This document shows positions 42,112 to 53,459 of a DNA stretch of 64,000 nt, in pieces (positions within the stretch are counted from its first letter, which is position 1; each line of letters begins with the position of its first letter). The notes under the pieces are model-generated. The model was not told where the DNA came from. It did no database searches and saw only the letters and a list, made by a program, of their open reading frames with translations. The position numbers were made by a program, and so were the translations under genes. This DNA is from Breviolum minutum Mf 1.05b.01 (Eukaryota; Sar; Dinophyceae; Suessiales; Symbiodiniaceae): contig DF239254.1 in the NCBI GenBank assembly GCA_000507305.1, forward strand, positions 127,455 through 191,454, written 5' to 3'.

Positions 42112-43560
42112 TCTTGGGATCTTGGCAAACGGGCGGTAGATCTGGACTTGCAGGCGCGAATTTGTTCGAAAAATCTGTGGCTCCACGAGGACCTGGGAAT
42201 ATCTGGAGTTCAAGCGGCTGGTAGGCTGTGGTGGTCAATGACAAAGGGTCCATCATTGACGCAGTTTACTACAACAACATGAAGGCACGAAAAGTTCTGA
42301 TCGCTGAGCATAGCTCACTTTTCTGAATGCATGTGAGGCTCTGAAAGGCAGCATCACACACTCTGGTGATGAGCAAACCGGCAAGAAGGCAATACACTTC
42401 ACATGCTGCCAGTCCCCCCAAATCCAACGTCTCCATACGAGTCATACATGAGCTGATGCACAACTTTTTGCTGGGAGGCTGGTTTGGATGAGTGCATTTG
42501 GGTGAATCTACCCAAACTCCCGGAGAACATCAGGTGCCAAGCTTTTGAAATTTTGTCTAAACGACGAACGATATAGATTTCATTAGATTTCCAAAACTTG
42601 AAAGGAGACAGACAGGTCCGTGTTGGGGCTGATGTTCGCAACTGACCTCGTCATGTTGCGCTCTTTGAGAACCTCTGCAGGTTAGTGATTTTCGTTATAG
42701 CCGCCTTCAGCGGTGGCAGTTTGCGCGATGTAGCGCCCTCAAGTGTCCTTGACCAGGCCATGCACTCCTGAATCCTGCAACCCATGTTTGATCAGCTACA
42801 GATACCAAGCCAATGAATTTTAAAGCTAGTTGGTTCGGTTCTCATCGTTAAAGCGTTGGCATGGTATGGCAAGGGTTCAACGTGCTAGCGAAGAGGCGTC
42901 TCGACATCTTTTGGCGGCTCGGCGATCTAAGGCACAGAATGGAATGCTTCATGTCTTGGAAGAAGATCTCAAGCGAGAGGTGCAGCTTACCCAGACAAGA
43001 TTTGATTGTATCAATAGTATATCTTTGATTATCTTTGGTTTGCAAATCATGTCTCTTCGTCACTACAAAGTTTCAAAGACTATAATTCTGACAACGCTAC
43101 CCGGATATGCTGTGTCAGTCTATGCTGTCAACATTCCAGATCTTCATCGACGGAAGTTGTTGAAGCTCAGTCTGAGTAGGTGGGCAGATACCAACTGGAA
43201 CAAAGCGCGTATCAAGTTGATGCCGTTGCGGTGATGCAACGAGTTGTCACAGCCTGAGCTTTTTTTTTAGGGCAGACAGGTACAGTAGTGCAAAACGGCG
43301 TCACGATGTGTCATGGACAAACCATGACTCAAATCTTTCTCAACATTTATCATAGGACTTGGATGAAGCTGGAATCTCAGGAGTCAGATTGGGTCTTGCG
43401 AGTGATCGAGGAGCCTGCGCGAGAAGGCGGCCACCAAAGCTTCATGATTCGTGAGATTTGTGCTACTGCTCATATCCACCAATATGGATCAGCAATTGGC
43501 AAGTGCTGAGGCAGACATTTCATAGACATCCTTGAGCCTGTTCTTGGGAGCCTTCATTGA
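42112..43560 (+). CDS. TerD-family protein, nine joined exons
   Basis: Nine exons join in frame: 42112-42154, 42225-42284, 42338-42388, 42478-42533, 42681-42732, 42932-42979, 43180-43242, 43381-43426 and 43511-43560 (TGA). Key TerD words: SWDLGKRAVDLDLQ (G/S-W-D and D-L-D of strand 1), IIDAVYYNN, THSGDEQTGKK (H-S-G-D-x-x-T-G calcium-site loop), LDECIWVNLPKLP, LVIFVIAAFSGG, NGMLHVLEED, DWVLRVIEEPA and HFIDILEPVLG. TerD domains bind calcium and are known from bacterial tellurite and stress-response operons; related domains occur in several protists, with unknown role. Donors in order are GC, GC, GC, GT, GC, GT, GT, GC; all acceptors are AG|G. The first exon needs upstream coding sequence (its first base completes a codon), so the start is missing. 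A second TerD module elsewhere in the protein is possible. Confidence 0.85.
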
Positions 43561-43699
43561 ATTTTATGTAAATGTGACTCTGTGTTTTGGCGGCGGTGGC
43601 TTCCATTGTATTATTGTGTGCTAAGGAACATTATTCGTGCTGCCATTCCAGGTGCTCCCAAGCGTCAGAAGGCGTGACGCCTTGCAATTCAGATTTGAA

Positions 43700-46600
43700 T
43701 AAACATTGCTGATGGGGATGTGATTGCTTGGTCTCAGGTGGCTTTTGCGATGGAAAAAGCTGCAGTACTGGATTTGTTGGCGGCCAAGTGGCATCCAAGG
43801 CCAGCGCTGTCGTCCTTGGTGTTTTTGGTTGGGAAGTCATTCCCTAGGCCTCAAGCCCATTCGATTGGCAAGGTCTATGCTGGCCTGGGCCTTCCATGCT
43901 CGTTGTTGACACATCTGGGGAACTGACGACTTGAAGCCGATAAATGCAATTTCAGCATCTCATTAATGTTAAAAGGATATAGTAAGGATGTTTTCTTCCT
44001 ACAAGAGCACCGAAGACATCCGAAGAATCGCGTTTTGCAAAATCTAACCACTAGGGAAAATGCTTGAAACTGCCACTGAACTTCAATGGTAAGACTGCGA
44101 CAGCATCCATGACAGGCTGGGATGCAGATGATTCAATGGACATTGACCTCGATGCTTGTTTCTCAATGACTGACAAGATTGAGAAAGCAATGACATACGA
44201 TTTGAAGCATTATAGGAGTTGTATGGAAGTTGTCTCATAGTCATTTTGGTATAGCTTTGGTTAAAACGGTAAAACGTTTGATACACTTGTACTGGATTGC
44301 AATAGCCTCTAAGGTTTCTGCAGTGGTCCTGACCAGAGACTGTGAGGCAGGACTGGCAGATCTCAGGATTGAGAGAAGTTTAGCAATGCAACTTACCACT
44401 TGCCAGCATGAGTTTGCTGCTCGCTTTGAGTTGCTTAAAGATTCCATTTTGATGTGGCACAATTGTTGCTAGCAAACCACATTTGCATGAAAGGTCCTGG
44501 GTGCGGTCTTCTTCGGGCAACTTGAAGCTTGGCACTTTGACCGTCTCGGTGCAATATATGCTTATGCTTCATCTAGGTGGTGGTTTCAAATATTTTTCAT
44601 TTTCACCCCAATTCGGGGAAGATTTCCAATTTGACTAATATTTGTCAGATGGGTTGAACCCACCAACTAGTTCATTATTTTCCCATGCTTCATGCTGCAC
44701 AGGGGTGGTCTCTGAAGCATAGTGGCGACAATCTCACTGGGGAGGCAAGGAACAAGAACTGCCAACGGTGTATCTTCATTTTAGAGACTGTTCAACAGTG
44801 AAATTTCAGCGGCGAAGTTGCTATGTGTCTCAGGGTGATGGTGATGATGAGGACCTAAACTCAGCTAATGTTTGAGAAATATCCAGAATTGTCACTTTGT
44901 TAAAGCACAGTCTTTTGAGGTCATTGAAGTTGATCTTCCATCTATTCCGGTAAGACCGTCAAATTTTCGTACGTCTTAGTGAATCTGTTTTGTTTTCAAC
45001 GCCTTTTTGTGTGTACATTGAACATTTATGAAGATATTGGCTTTAACCTGCTTGAAGCTCTTGAATTATGTTGCAACCTGTTTCACTGTCAAATCATTTT
45101 CGTGCCAGGCAGAAGTGTCCCAAATTTTCTTTGTGGTGAATGTTGAATCCTCAACTCTTCAGCAATTCAGACAGCTTTTCGGTGAGTCGGAGCATGCTGG
45201 GATGGTTTCTTGTTCTCAAATGCTTCAGATCTACACACGTGAAGTCACCTTTGAGAATGTGCAGAGTGCATATTGTCACAACCTCATTTTTTTGGCTGAA
45301 ATTCATGAGTCTACAAGTCTACAAAATGTGCTCCAACATGGTCGCAGGAGGTCTTTAAAGTTGCTGCACATGTGAGGTCGAATTTTCGATTCCTCTGGAG
45401 AAGAAATGGCAAGATATGTCCCAACCTCTGCATGTGATGTGGACCCATTTGTATTTCATGTACAGGTGATGGATACTGTCCATATAATATGTCGATCTCA
45501 TTTGCATGGTAGTGTTGTCAGACACTTTAGATTCCGGAGGCCTTGCGTGATGGTCGCGGAGAAAAGGGTCTTGTCATCGGAAGGTTCTTCCTCGAGTGCG
45601 ATCACCTAGTAATGCTTGATCAGATGGAATCACTTAGAGCATCCAATGTTACTTGGTGATTTGTGGTCTCTGATCATCTTTTCCCATCTCTTTTCCTCCA
45701 GCATTGCACTTCGAAACTGGTTTCCTTAGGCATTCCGGTGAAGCTGCCCGGTGGAGTTTTCAGGCCGCACAGAATTTTCAAAGACTTGCAGGAGAATCTA
45801 AAACGAAACAGAATGAGGCGAAGGCATTTCAATTGGACCACATGATGTATTACGAGTATGTATTTTCTTCAGTTGTCTTTTTTTTCACATGTAGTATGTG
45901 ATGTTTGGGTATATTTGGATCAATTGTGAAGGCTCTTGGCAGCTTCTGTCAGGGGCAGACGTGGAAGGACTCGGCAACTCAGTTGAATCTAGTCGTTGAT
46001 AGCTGGGCCAAGTAACGGATATGTGATCCCGAGGTGCCAGCCATTGTGGTGCTGGCTAGAAAGAGTGCCAAACAGTCAGAATCTTACAGATGTCTTAGCT
46101 GTCCTACTAGCAATCTTGGAGATGATTCTGCCATGATAATTGAAACTTTTGCTTGTTTGTGACTAAACAAAGGCTGCAAATGCGAAGCGGCACAATTAGC
46201 GTCTTGGATGCTGGGTCAATAGCTTGGACCAGCGAAGCCATGCAAAACTGTACTGGCATTGTAGCAAGGCTAATCTTCACTTCTTCACTTTTCATTGGAA
46301 ATGCAGAGTCTATTGGTGTCTAAGGCCATCTGCAGGACGGGCGGTGGCAGCTATGCCTACTATACAGGCCAGTTTTGATGCTTGTGGATATGGCGGTCAC
46401 ATCTTGCCTTGTGGAATGGTGCCAGCTGTGTCAACCTGCCGTTCCTCCAAGCCAGGAACCACCACGGTCCACCGCCTGCGCTGTTTCTTGGCGACCAGAG
46501 AAACCCAGCCTTGCAACTTGAAGGTTCATGGTGGAAGTATGTGGAAGTATTGAATTGATGGCAGACAATCCGTGGCAGATCAGTTTTTTTATGTCTCCTT

Positions 46601-47000
46601 TCATTTTTTCCACTAGAGAGGACAAGAATATCATGATATGACAATACTTCTGCACAGGAGGCATGGTATTAGACTTATAATTATTAGACATACAACATGG
46701 TTTCGACCAATCGTCATTTAGCACTGGTGCCAAGGTCCTTTGAGCTGCTGAGATGTCTCCAGAAGCGAACTTGACACTTGCTGTGTGCAACCCTCGCGAA
46801 GCGAGATGAAAAATGGCCGGCCTGGGCCTGGGACAGCATCAATAAATGATGTTTTTAGTTGCCATGATTTTCCCATTGCTTTCCATGGTGTGGTCTCATG
46901 AGGACCTCTTTTTGGACCTTTTATCTCGTTATCTCCTACACGTGCTGGAAGTTCTGCAAGATTCCATCCGATTGGCTCAAGAATTCTCTTCTACGGCGTG
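43700..47000 (+). CDS. Scattered exons of unrecognised gene(s)
   Basis: Protein-like pieces with AG acceptors occur at about 44330-44450 (LADLRIERSLAMQLTT), 45735-45845 (GEAARWSFQAAQNFQRL, a helical segment), 46150-46260 (SGTISVLDAGSIAWTSE), 46410-46545 (NGASCVNLPFLQARNHH then LFLGDQRNPALQLEG) and 46895-46985 (FLDLLSRYLLHVLEVL). I could not join them or assign a family. The stretch 44470-45020 shows nothing I can support. Confidence 0.3.
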
Positions 47001-47504
47001 CCACGGGAGACCTTTGGCGCAAAGAGGACCACACGTGTCCCTGTGGCAGCTCTTGCCGACCACGTCTTGCCCGTAGTCTTGTGGTACTTGCTGTCCTTGT
47101 GGATTTTCTTTCTCTTTCGGATTCCATATTAGAATTTGAAGAGATACATTGCATGGGTTTTTGAGGCAGCCAAGTATCCACACTTGCGATTTGGCTGGTG
47201 GCCGACAGCTTCAAACATGTCTGCAAGGTGCGTCCTGAAGTAAGATTTTAGTGGTGTCCAATATTGCAAAACACATCCAAGCTCAACTGCGCTTGGAATG
47301 AGAAACACAACTGTCATCCAAGTGAAAAACACCACAGGTACTCGAAGGCTGCTGAGTATGAAAACCTGAATCTGCAGAGTAGAGGATGGGCTGGTCGACG
47401 AAGATTTGCCGATGATTTGTGGACTTTCTGTGTTTGTGCCATTTTGTAGTTCGAGGAGTTTTGGCATCCTCATAATTCCTTTACACTATTTTGTGTGTTT
47501 ACTT

Positions 47505-48066
47505 TTCAGAAAAGTGAAGCAGGTGCCGAGAATCCTGAGATGGCGAGAGGGATCTATGAAGTTTGCATGGTAACTCCAGACATGAGTTGAATGAGACAGA
47601 GAAAGCAGAATGACAACATCTTTCCAGGCCTGTGCAGACCTGCGATTTATTTTTCAATGCCAGGTGTTTCAGTACAAAACGAACAAAAGAGTGAGGCACG
47701 CCCTGGGAAAGGATCTGCAATTGAATAGTTCCTTAAATGGAGAAACAAGGTTATATACGAATAATAATAGGTATATACATGTATATACATATATCATATA
47801 CTACATATACTGCCGATTATCATGTTTGAGCACCCAGTTTCTATTTATTTGACTGAGTTTAATCTGTGAAGCAGCTAGAATTGGTTAAGATGCACCAAAG
47901 ACATTCCTTTTCCTCCTCGATCCTGCGCGGGCAGATTCGAAGAAAAGGACAGCGAGTATTACAATACCAGGGTGCCCTGACATGTTTGGCTTTAGTTTTC
48001 ACATGTCCTCTTACATTTCTCAAAATCTGGACAGATAGATGTAGATGGGTTTATGTAGGTGTAGAA

Positions 48067-48097
<31 letters not shown>

Positions 48098-49140
48098 ATG
48101 ATGATGATGATGATGAAGAAATGTTTCGATCCGATTCGATATGATTTGATTGATGATTGATGATTGATGACCTTAGAGGAACGATGATAGATCTTGTTCC
48201 TTGCAGTTTAAAACTGTTTGTTTTGGCCTTTGGGCCTTTAGCTTGAGAACTCACAGGAGGGATTGATTTCTACCAAGGCTTTGAAAGATCCTAGTCCTGA
48301 TGAAATGGCCACGATGCAGGTCCTGCTGTGTACTGCCCAAATCATGGCTTGTGATATCAAGTGACACCAACCGTTTTGAAATCACCAACACTTGAGCTTC
48401 CTTGGCCACGATTGATTCGCAGATGTTTTGCATTCAAAGATACCATGAGAACAGCAAAGCATCGCAAGTTAAGCTTTCTGGCTTCAAACAAGCAAAACCG
48501 AGAATGTAGACTTTTATTACCTCCACATGTACCTTCAAATTGCCAATGTCAAATGTCAATAAAGCTTCCAACATGCAACATTAAAATGAAAATGAATGAC
48601 TATTCGTAAAGGATTCTGTCAAGCATGGACCCTACAAACAAATACGCTTCATAGCACTGCTGGCGCTGTTTGCCTTCAGTATGTGCTGGAGAGCCAAAGT
48701 CACGACCTCGACAGAACTCTCCAAACCCTGACCGGGCCAAGGCTTTTGAAGGGTATTTTTTAGCAAATGTTGTGCCTGTCGGCAGAGCATCAGAATCATG
48801 GTGTAAAACACCGAAAATAATAGGTAATTCGTCTAGACTAGTCAGTGTGCGCAGGCAAGTTTAGCAATACCCCGAATACACCAGAATATTGCGTCCTCTG
48901 GTCTTGAAAGTCTTCACAAAAATAGATGTCGAGATCGCAGTGTCAAAGAAGTTAGGTGTTAGAGGGTATGCGAAGGGTGTAAGTCTGCAAACAACGGTCA
49001 AGACAAATCCGGACTCACTGGATGTTCCTGATGGACTTAGGTGCAACATGCAGCCATCCCCAGACCTTTGGCAGAAGGTTCCAGGCTACTCATCGGATGA
49101 TGAGGCTGCAGAACTTGAGAGTATAGGTTGCTTGAGTATC
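47505..49140 (+). CDS. Exons of unknown protein, possibly the 5' part of the TTLL gene
   Basis: Three good exon candidates: about 47510-47570 (SEAGAENPEMARGIYEV before gtaact), about 48254-48330 (EGLISTKALKDPSPDEM between cacag and gtcctg) and about 49041-49120 (MQPSPDLWQKVPGYSSDDE). They are hydrophilic and acidic. Their position just upstream of the TTLL exons makes them candidates for its N-terminal extension, but no phase-consistent join was found. Confidence 0.35.
48066..48116. repeat. GAT trinucleotide microsatellite
   Basis: About 16 GAT units with one TAT interruption, in a probable intron. Confidence 0.95.
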
Positions 49141-49640
49141 AGCTGTGATTTGAAACTGATAGGAATCAACCAGCACTGTTGGTTGATTTTGGTTCCATGG
49201 TTCCATGTTTCAAGGACGCAGGTTGTGGAACCCCTGAACCTACGACACATCAGCTGGAGGGCCGACTCACAGAGGTGTGGCTCCGATCTCATGGTCCATG
49301 GATGATGATAGTCGGCCCTCCTTGAAAGGTGCTTGCATCTTTAAGCAGCCGGTACTCAGATCGCCCGACAATTCAGCCGCAAACCCAGTTGCTTTTCTGT
49401 TTTTTTGGGCCACAAGTCCCTTCCTTCTTGGCGAAACTTTTGTATCTTTTTGTCTTTTTTTCCAAGTGGTGTTCAAGGCGTTAAGGCGCGAAACGTGTGC
49501 ACGGATTTGTAAGGAATCGAGTGCAGAACACAGTGAAATGCAATGAACTAGACTATATACATACATACAGATGTTACAGAAGCATAATGGAATAAAACGA
49601 GTTTTTTCAGCGTACTATGTGTCACATTATGTTTGCCGAG

Positions 49641-52600
49641 GTTCAGAGCAGCGCCTTTGCCAGGCAGCAAAGCTCCCCCGTTGGAAGACCCAGGTTTTGG
49701 CCAAGGGCCAAATGGTTGACGAAGATGAAGATTGAGTATGATCATTTATATCATCATTCATTGTGATTCAAATTGATCTAACTTCATTTATCATCATGAT
49801 ATCTTTATTCATCATCAATTTATGTTTTGTGACCATTTAGCATCGTATATAATCATTTATATATGTATATAACGTCATTTAACTTCATTTATCATCATGT
49901 AACTTTACTTATCACCATTTATCATCATCATATCATATCTGTATTTATCAGCATGATGTCAGTGTTTACCATTTATCATCATGTTGTCGCCTGGCCTATT
50001 GTCCATCATTTATCCCCTATCATCTAGCATCCATCATCGTCATCATCATTTTCACCCCTCATCATCTAGCATCATCTAGCATCATCTAGCATCATCTAGC
50101 ATCATCTAGCATCATCTAGCATCATCTATCATCATCTATCATCATCTATCATCATCTATCATCATCTATCATCATCTCTCATCATCTCTCATCATCTAGC
50201 ATCATCTAGCATCATCTAGCATCATCTAGCATCATCTAGCATCATCTAGCATCATATCTCATCATCTCTCATCATCTCTCATCATCTCTCATCATCTCTC
50301 ATCATCTCTCATCATCTCTCATCATCTCTCATCATCTCTCATCATCTATCATCATCCATCATCATCGATCATCATCTAGCATCATCTAGCATCATCTAGC
50401 ATCATCTATCATCATCTATCATCATCTATCATCATCTATCATCATCTATCATCATCTATCATCATCATCTATCATCATCGTTGTCATCATCACCATCATC
50501 ATCTTCTTTGTATCATGTCATATCATACATCATACCATATTATGTCATGTCGTGTCATATCATAGCATATCATCGTCGTAATCCAAATGACCATTGTATC
50601 ATCATTTTATCACCATGGTATCGGCGTATGGTCACCATTGTATCATCGCATTATAATCATCTTATCATCACCATGTCATCATCTTATTATTGTTTATGGT
50701 TAGCAAAATTGATGATTCCACATTTATCCGCATCAATCACACCAACCCCTTGTTTCTGTGACTTTCCAGGTCAAGCAAGAGCCGATCATCAACAAGCATC
50801 CCTCCAGCTTTCCTTCTCAATGCAGATGCTCCGCTCTTGCGAGATACTTTTCAACTGAACGGGATGACCCCTACAATGTGCAGCGATTATGCCATACAGT
50901 GGTCGGGTCCGAACATCCGTGACCAGGTTTTTCAGTGCATGATGGATTGGCAAAGGATCAATCACTTCCCAAACTCTACTGAGTTGACAAGGAAAGATCG
51001 CTTATGGATGCATTTTGCGCAAATGGCCAAGAGCTATGGTAAAGGTTGCTTTGATTTCGTTCCAGAGACGTATGTTTTACCAGACAATTTCGATGCTTTC
51101 TTGAAGTGTTATCAACGTTCCAGATGCAATTGGATTGTGAAACCCAATGCTTCGTCGTGCGGGAGAGGGATTTTCATTTTGAAGGACTTGTCTGAATTGC
51201 CACTGGATGAGACAGTAGTGGTTTCCCGCTACATTGAAGATCCTTTGCTGATTCAAGGATATAAATTTGATTTGCGAGTCTACGTTTTGGTGACGTCTTA
51301 TGACCCTTTGAAGGCCTACATCTATCGAGAGGGCTTAACCCGTTTCGCTTCAGCTCCATATAGCACTCAAGAAGATCACATGCAAGATGCCTTTAGGCAC
51401 TTGACAAACTACTCCGTGAACAAGAATTCCAACACATTTGTGGAGAACAGTGACATGCGAGCTGATAATGTGGGGCATAAATGGAGCCTTTCAGCATTGA
51501 ACAAGCATTTGCGTTGTGTCGGTGCGGATGTGAATCTCATGTGGGTTCGAATTATGGATCTCATTGTGAAGACCTTGCTGTCTGTTGAACCTGCCATTAG
51601 TAGCAGAACCAAACAGCTCACGGGAAGCCGAGAAAATTGTTTTGAATTGTATGGCTTTGATGTTTTGGTTGATAGTGGCTTAAAGCCATGGCTGTTGGAG
51701 GTGAACTTGAGCCCGAGTATGCAAGCGGAATCACCCTTGGATTGGCAAATTAAGAGCTCTCTATTGGCCGATACCTTCAATTTGGTTGGGATTTGTTCAA
51801 ATGAGAAGCCTGCTCCAAAGCTAGACCGGATGAGGTCAACCTATTCTCAGCCTTGGAAACAAGCAGGACAAGGAGGAAAGGAAGGTCGAAAAGATGATGT
51901 TCCTGACATCGATGACAGTCCATGCCCCATTGGTCTTGAATGCTCTCTCGGATGCCAACTTGAAGATGTTAGCCAAAGCTGCAGGGGAGCGTGCTCGCTG
52001 TCATAATTTTGTGGTGCTCTACCCAACTCGCGCTGCTGTGAAGAGATATGGCATGATCACGGAGGCTCGTGCTCAGCAAATGGCTTTGCCTCGTGTGGGT
52101 GTTCTGGCAAAGGTGAATCGATGTTTATCACAGTCTCAGATGTTGGCTTCCCTTCTCTATGGTCCCTTTCCTTCCAGATCGTCCACAGATCTGAAGCGGG
52201 CTCCTGGAATGCCTACCGAAAGCTTCTATGATGATCTTTTCGTGGCGGATGTGGAGGATTGGCCACCAGAAGAGCCTTTGGCTGGACGCCCGGTGGTGGC
52301 TGATTTGGAAAGCATTCTACAGGCATCAAGTCCAATATCTTGGCAGGAGCGATTTTACCTATCTACTCGGAACGTACAGTATTGAAGGAAAGTGAGTATG
52401 GCTAAGCTAGAGACTGTGCTTTTAGATGCTTTTATTCTAGTATTCTTTTGTTATGCACTGTCCACGGATCCAGGATCCTCGCCCGCCCTTCTTTGCAAAG
52501 CCTCTTCCCGCGGCTGTGAACCCTGCCGTGGAATCGGAGTTGCGAGAGGCTTGAAAGGGGTCCGATTTTGCAGCAAAGGAGTAGATTCACAGAGAGCCTG

Positions 52601-53123
52601 AACTGGAGCGGACTTCAAGTGTAGAACTTGCCGAAGACAATGCTAATATGATATTTTAAACTGTTTTCACCGCAAAATAAGGAGACATGAGTCAAGAAAA
52701 TCGCCCTCTCACCGGCTCTACTGGCAGACTGCTTTGAACAGTGCCCGGCGAGCGCTTGGTGCACTATCAGGCAGACAAGGTGCCACTGGCGTTGACAGAA
52801 GCCATCACAATTTGAAGCTGCCTGATTTCTGCTGGATAGGCTCGAGAAGAAGTTCGCTGAAGGCACCCTTGGCCCACCATCAATCAAACTTCAATGGAGC
52901 TGTTTTGTGTAGGGATGGGTTTTGATACACAATTCGCAGGAGAAGCTAGATTATCAGGCAGATGCCGACGAGGCCATCGTTTTTCTTACTTTTTTCTTAT
53001 TTGCCTAATGCACCTGGTACGACTGTACATGATCGTTGCACCACAGGAAAAAGGCTCCTCAGGAGACAGACAGACCCTCAGTGGAGAGTGCGATACCGTG
53101 GCAAGTAAGATAGGTAAGGAATG
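49641..53123 (+). CDS. Tubulin tyrosine ligase-like protein (TTLL4/5-type polyglutamylase)
   Basis: Adds glutamate side chains to tubulin or other proteins using ATP. Exon 49641-49693 (a Ser-rich linker) joins across a satellite-filled intron to the main exon 50770-52346. The latter contains the TTLL fold in order: SDYAIQWSG, NHFPNSTELTRKDRL, WIVKPNASSCGRGI (ATP-grasp Lys and Gly loop), SRYIEDPLLIQGYKFDLRVY, REGLTRFASAPY, RHLTNYSVNK, FELYGFDVLVDS and PWLLEVNLSPS (metal-binding E-x-N). RKDRLW and the HLTNYSVNK core match TTLL4/TTLL5 best. After the core the frame shifts at a C4 run (51925-51928) and continues LVLNALSDANLKML, CHNFVVLYPTRAAVKRYG. The exon ends at a GA donor (cag|gagcga) joined to 52474-52548 (DPRPPFFAKPLP...VESELRE), then probably 52940 on (EKLDYQADADE) and 53046-53123 ending in TGA. 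The N-terminal start is not found. Confidence 0.85.
49694..50769. other. Satellite-filled intron of the TTLL gene
   Basis: Between donor cag|gttttg and acceptor tttccag|gtcaag; CAGGT is present at both ends. Almost the whole intron is built of ATCAT-rich words, degenerate at both sides (atcatttatc, atcatcatgat) and regular in the middle. Confidence 0.7.
50061..50460. repeat. Decamer satellite atcatctNNc, 40 units in perfect register
   Basis: Forty consecutive 10-base units. Variants come in blocks: six ending tagc, five tatc, two tctc, six tagc, nine of the tctc type (the first atatctc), one tatc, one ccatc, one cgatc, three tagc, six tatc. No indels occur in 400 bases. Block homogeneity points to recent amplification or unequal exchange of several units at once. 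Confidence 0.95.
51925..51928 (+). other. C4 run at the apparent frameshift in the TTLL exon
   Basis: The sequence tgCCCCatt lies where the TTLL frame changes. With one C fewer the frame reads DDSPCPLVLNALSDANL without a break. As in the membrane-protein gene, the break sits in a homopolymer, which favours a base-calling error over a disabled gene. Confidence 0.65.
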
Positions 53124-53459
53124 ATCATGGAATCAAGCAAATGGTTTCAAGCTTTTGACCAAAGCTGACTCTGATGTTTGCAGTACAGGAAACGTTTCTT
53201 GAAGCGGATTGAGTTTTGATGTTGTTTGAATGGAATTACATAAGGGATTGAGGGGTTGAGTTTAGGTTGAGAAGTTTTCTCTGCTTCGATGTGGAACTCA
53301 AGCAACTCCAGATGCAAACCTATTGAGGCAACGAGCTTCTCACAAGTGGCTCTTGCCCCGGTCTTAGGTTGGAATGCAGGGGGTTTGTAAAGGGAAAAGC
53401 CACAGTCATCCACAGTCATTGTCACTTCCAAGACCTTGAGGTCTCCTATTGATGGAATA

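Noticed and set aside
42837..43234. A continuous + frame with a Trp/Leu-rich helix that looked like an Sfi1-type repeat
   Set aside because: The same bases, read as TerD exons 42932-42979 and 43180-43242 in other frames, fit a conserved family much better.
46972..46981. Exact ttggctcaag, a second match to the spliced-leader 3' end
   Set aside because: It falls inside a plausible coding stretch (LQDSIRLAQEF), no intronless gene follows, and a 10-base match is not rare enough alone.
47385..47430. R-F-A-D-D-L, similar to the F/Y-A-D-D box of reverse transcriptases
   Set aside because: No other reverse-transcriptase motif, no long frame and no repeat ends nearby.
50061..50460. Regular array that might be taken for a CRISPR
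   Set aside because: Units are only 10 bases with no unique spacers, in a eukaryotic intron; it is a satellite.
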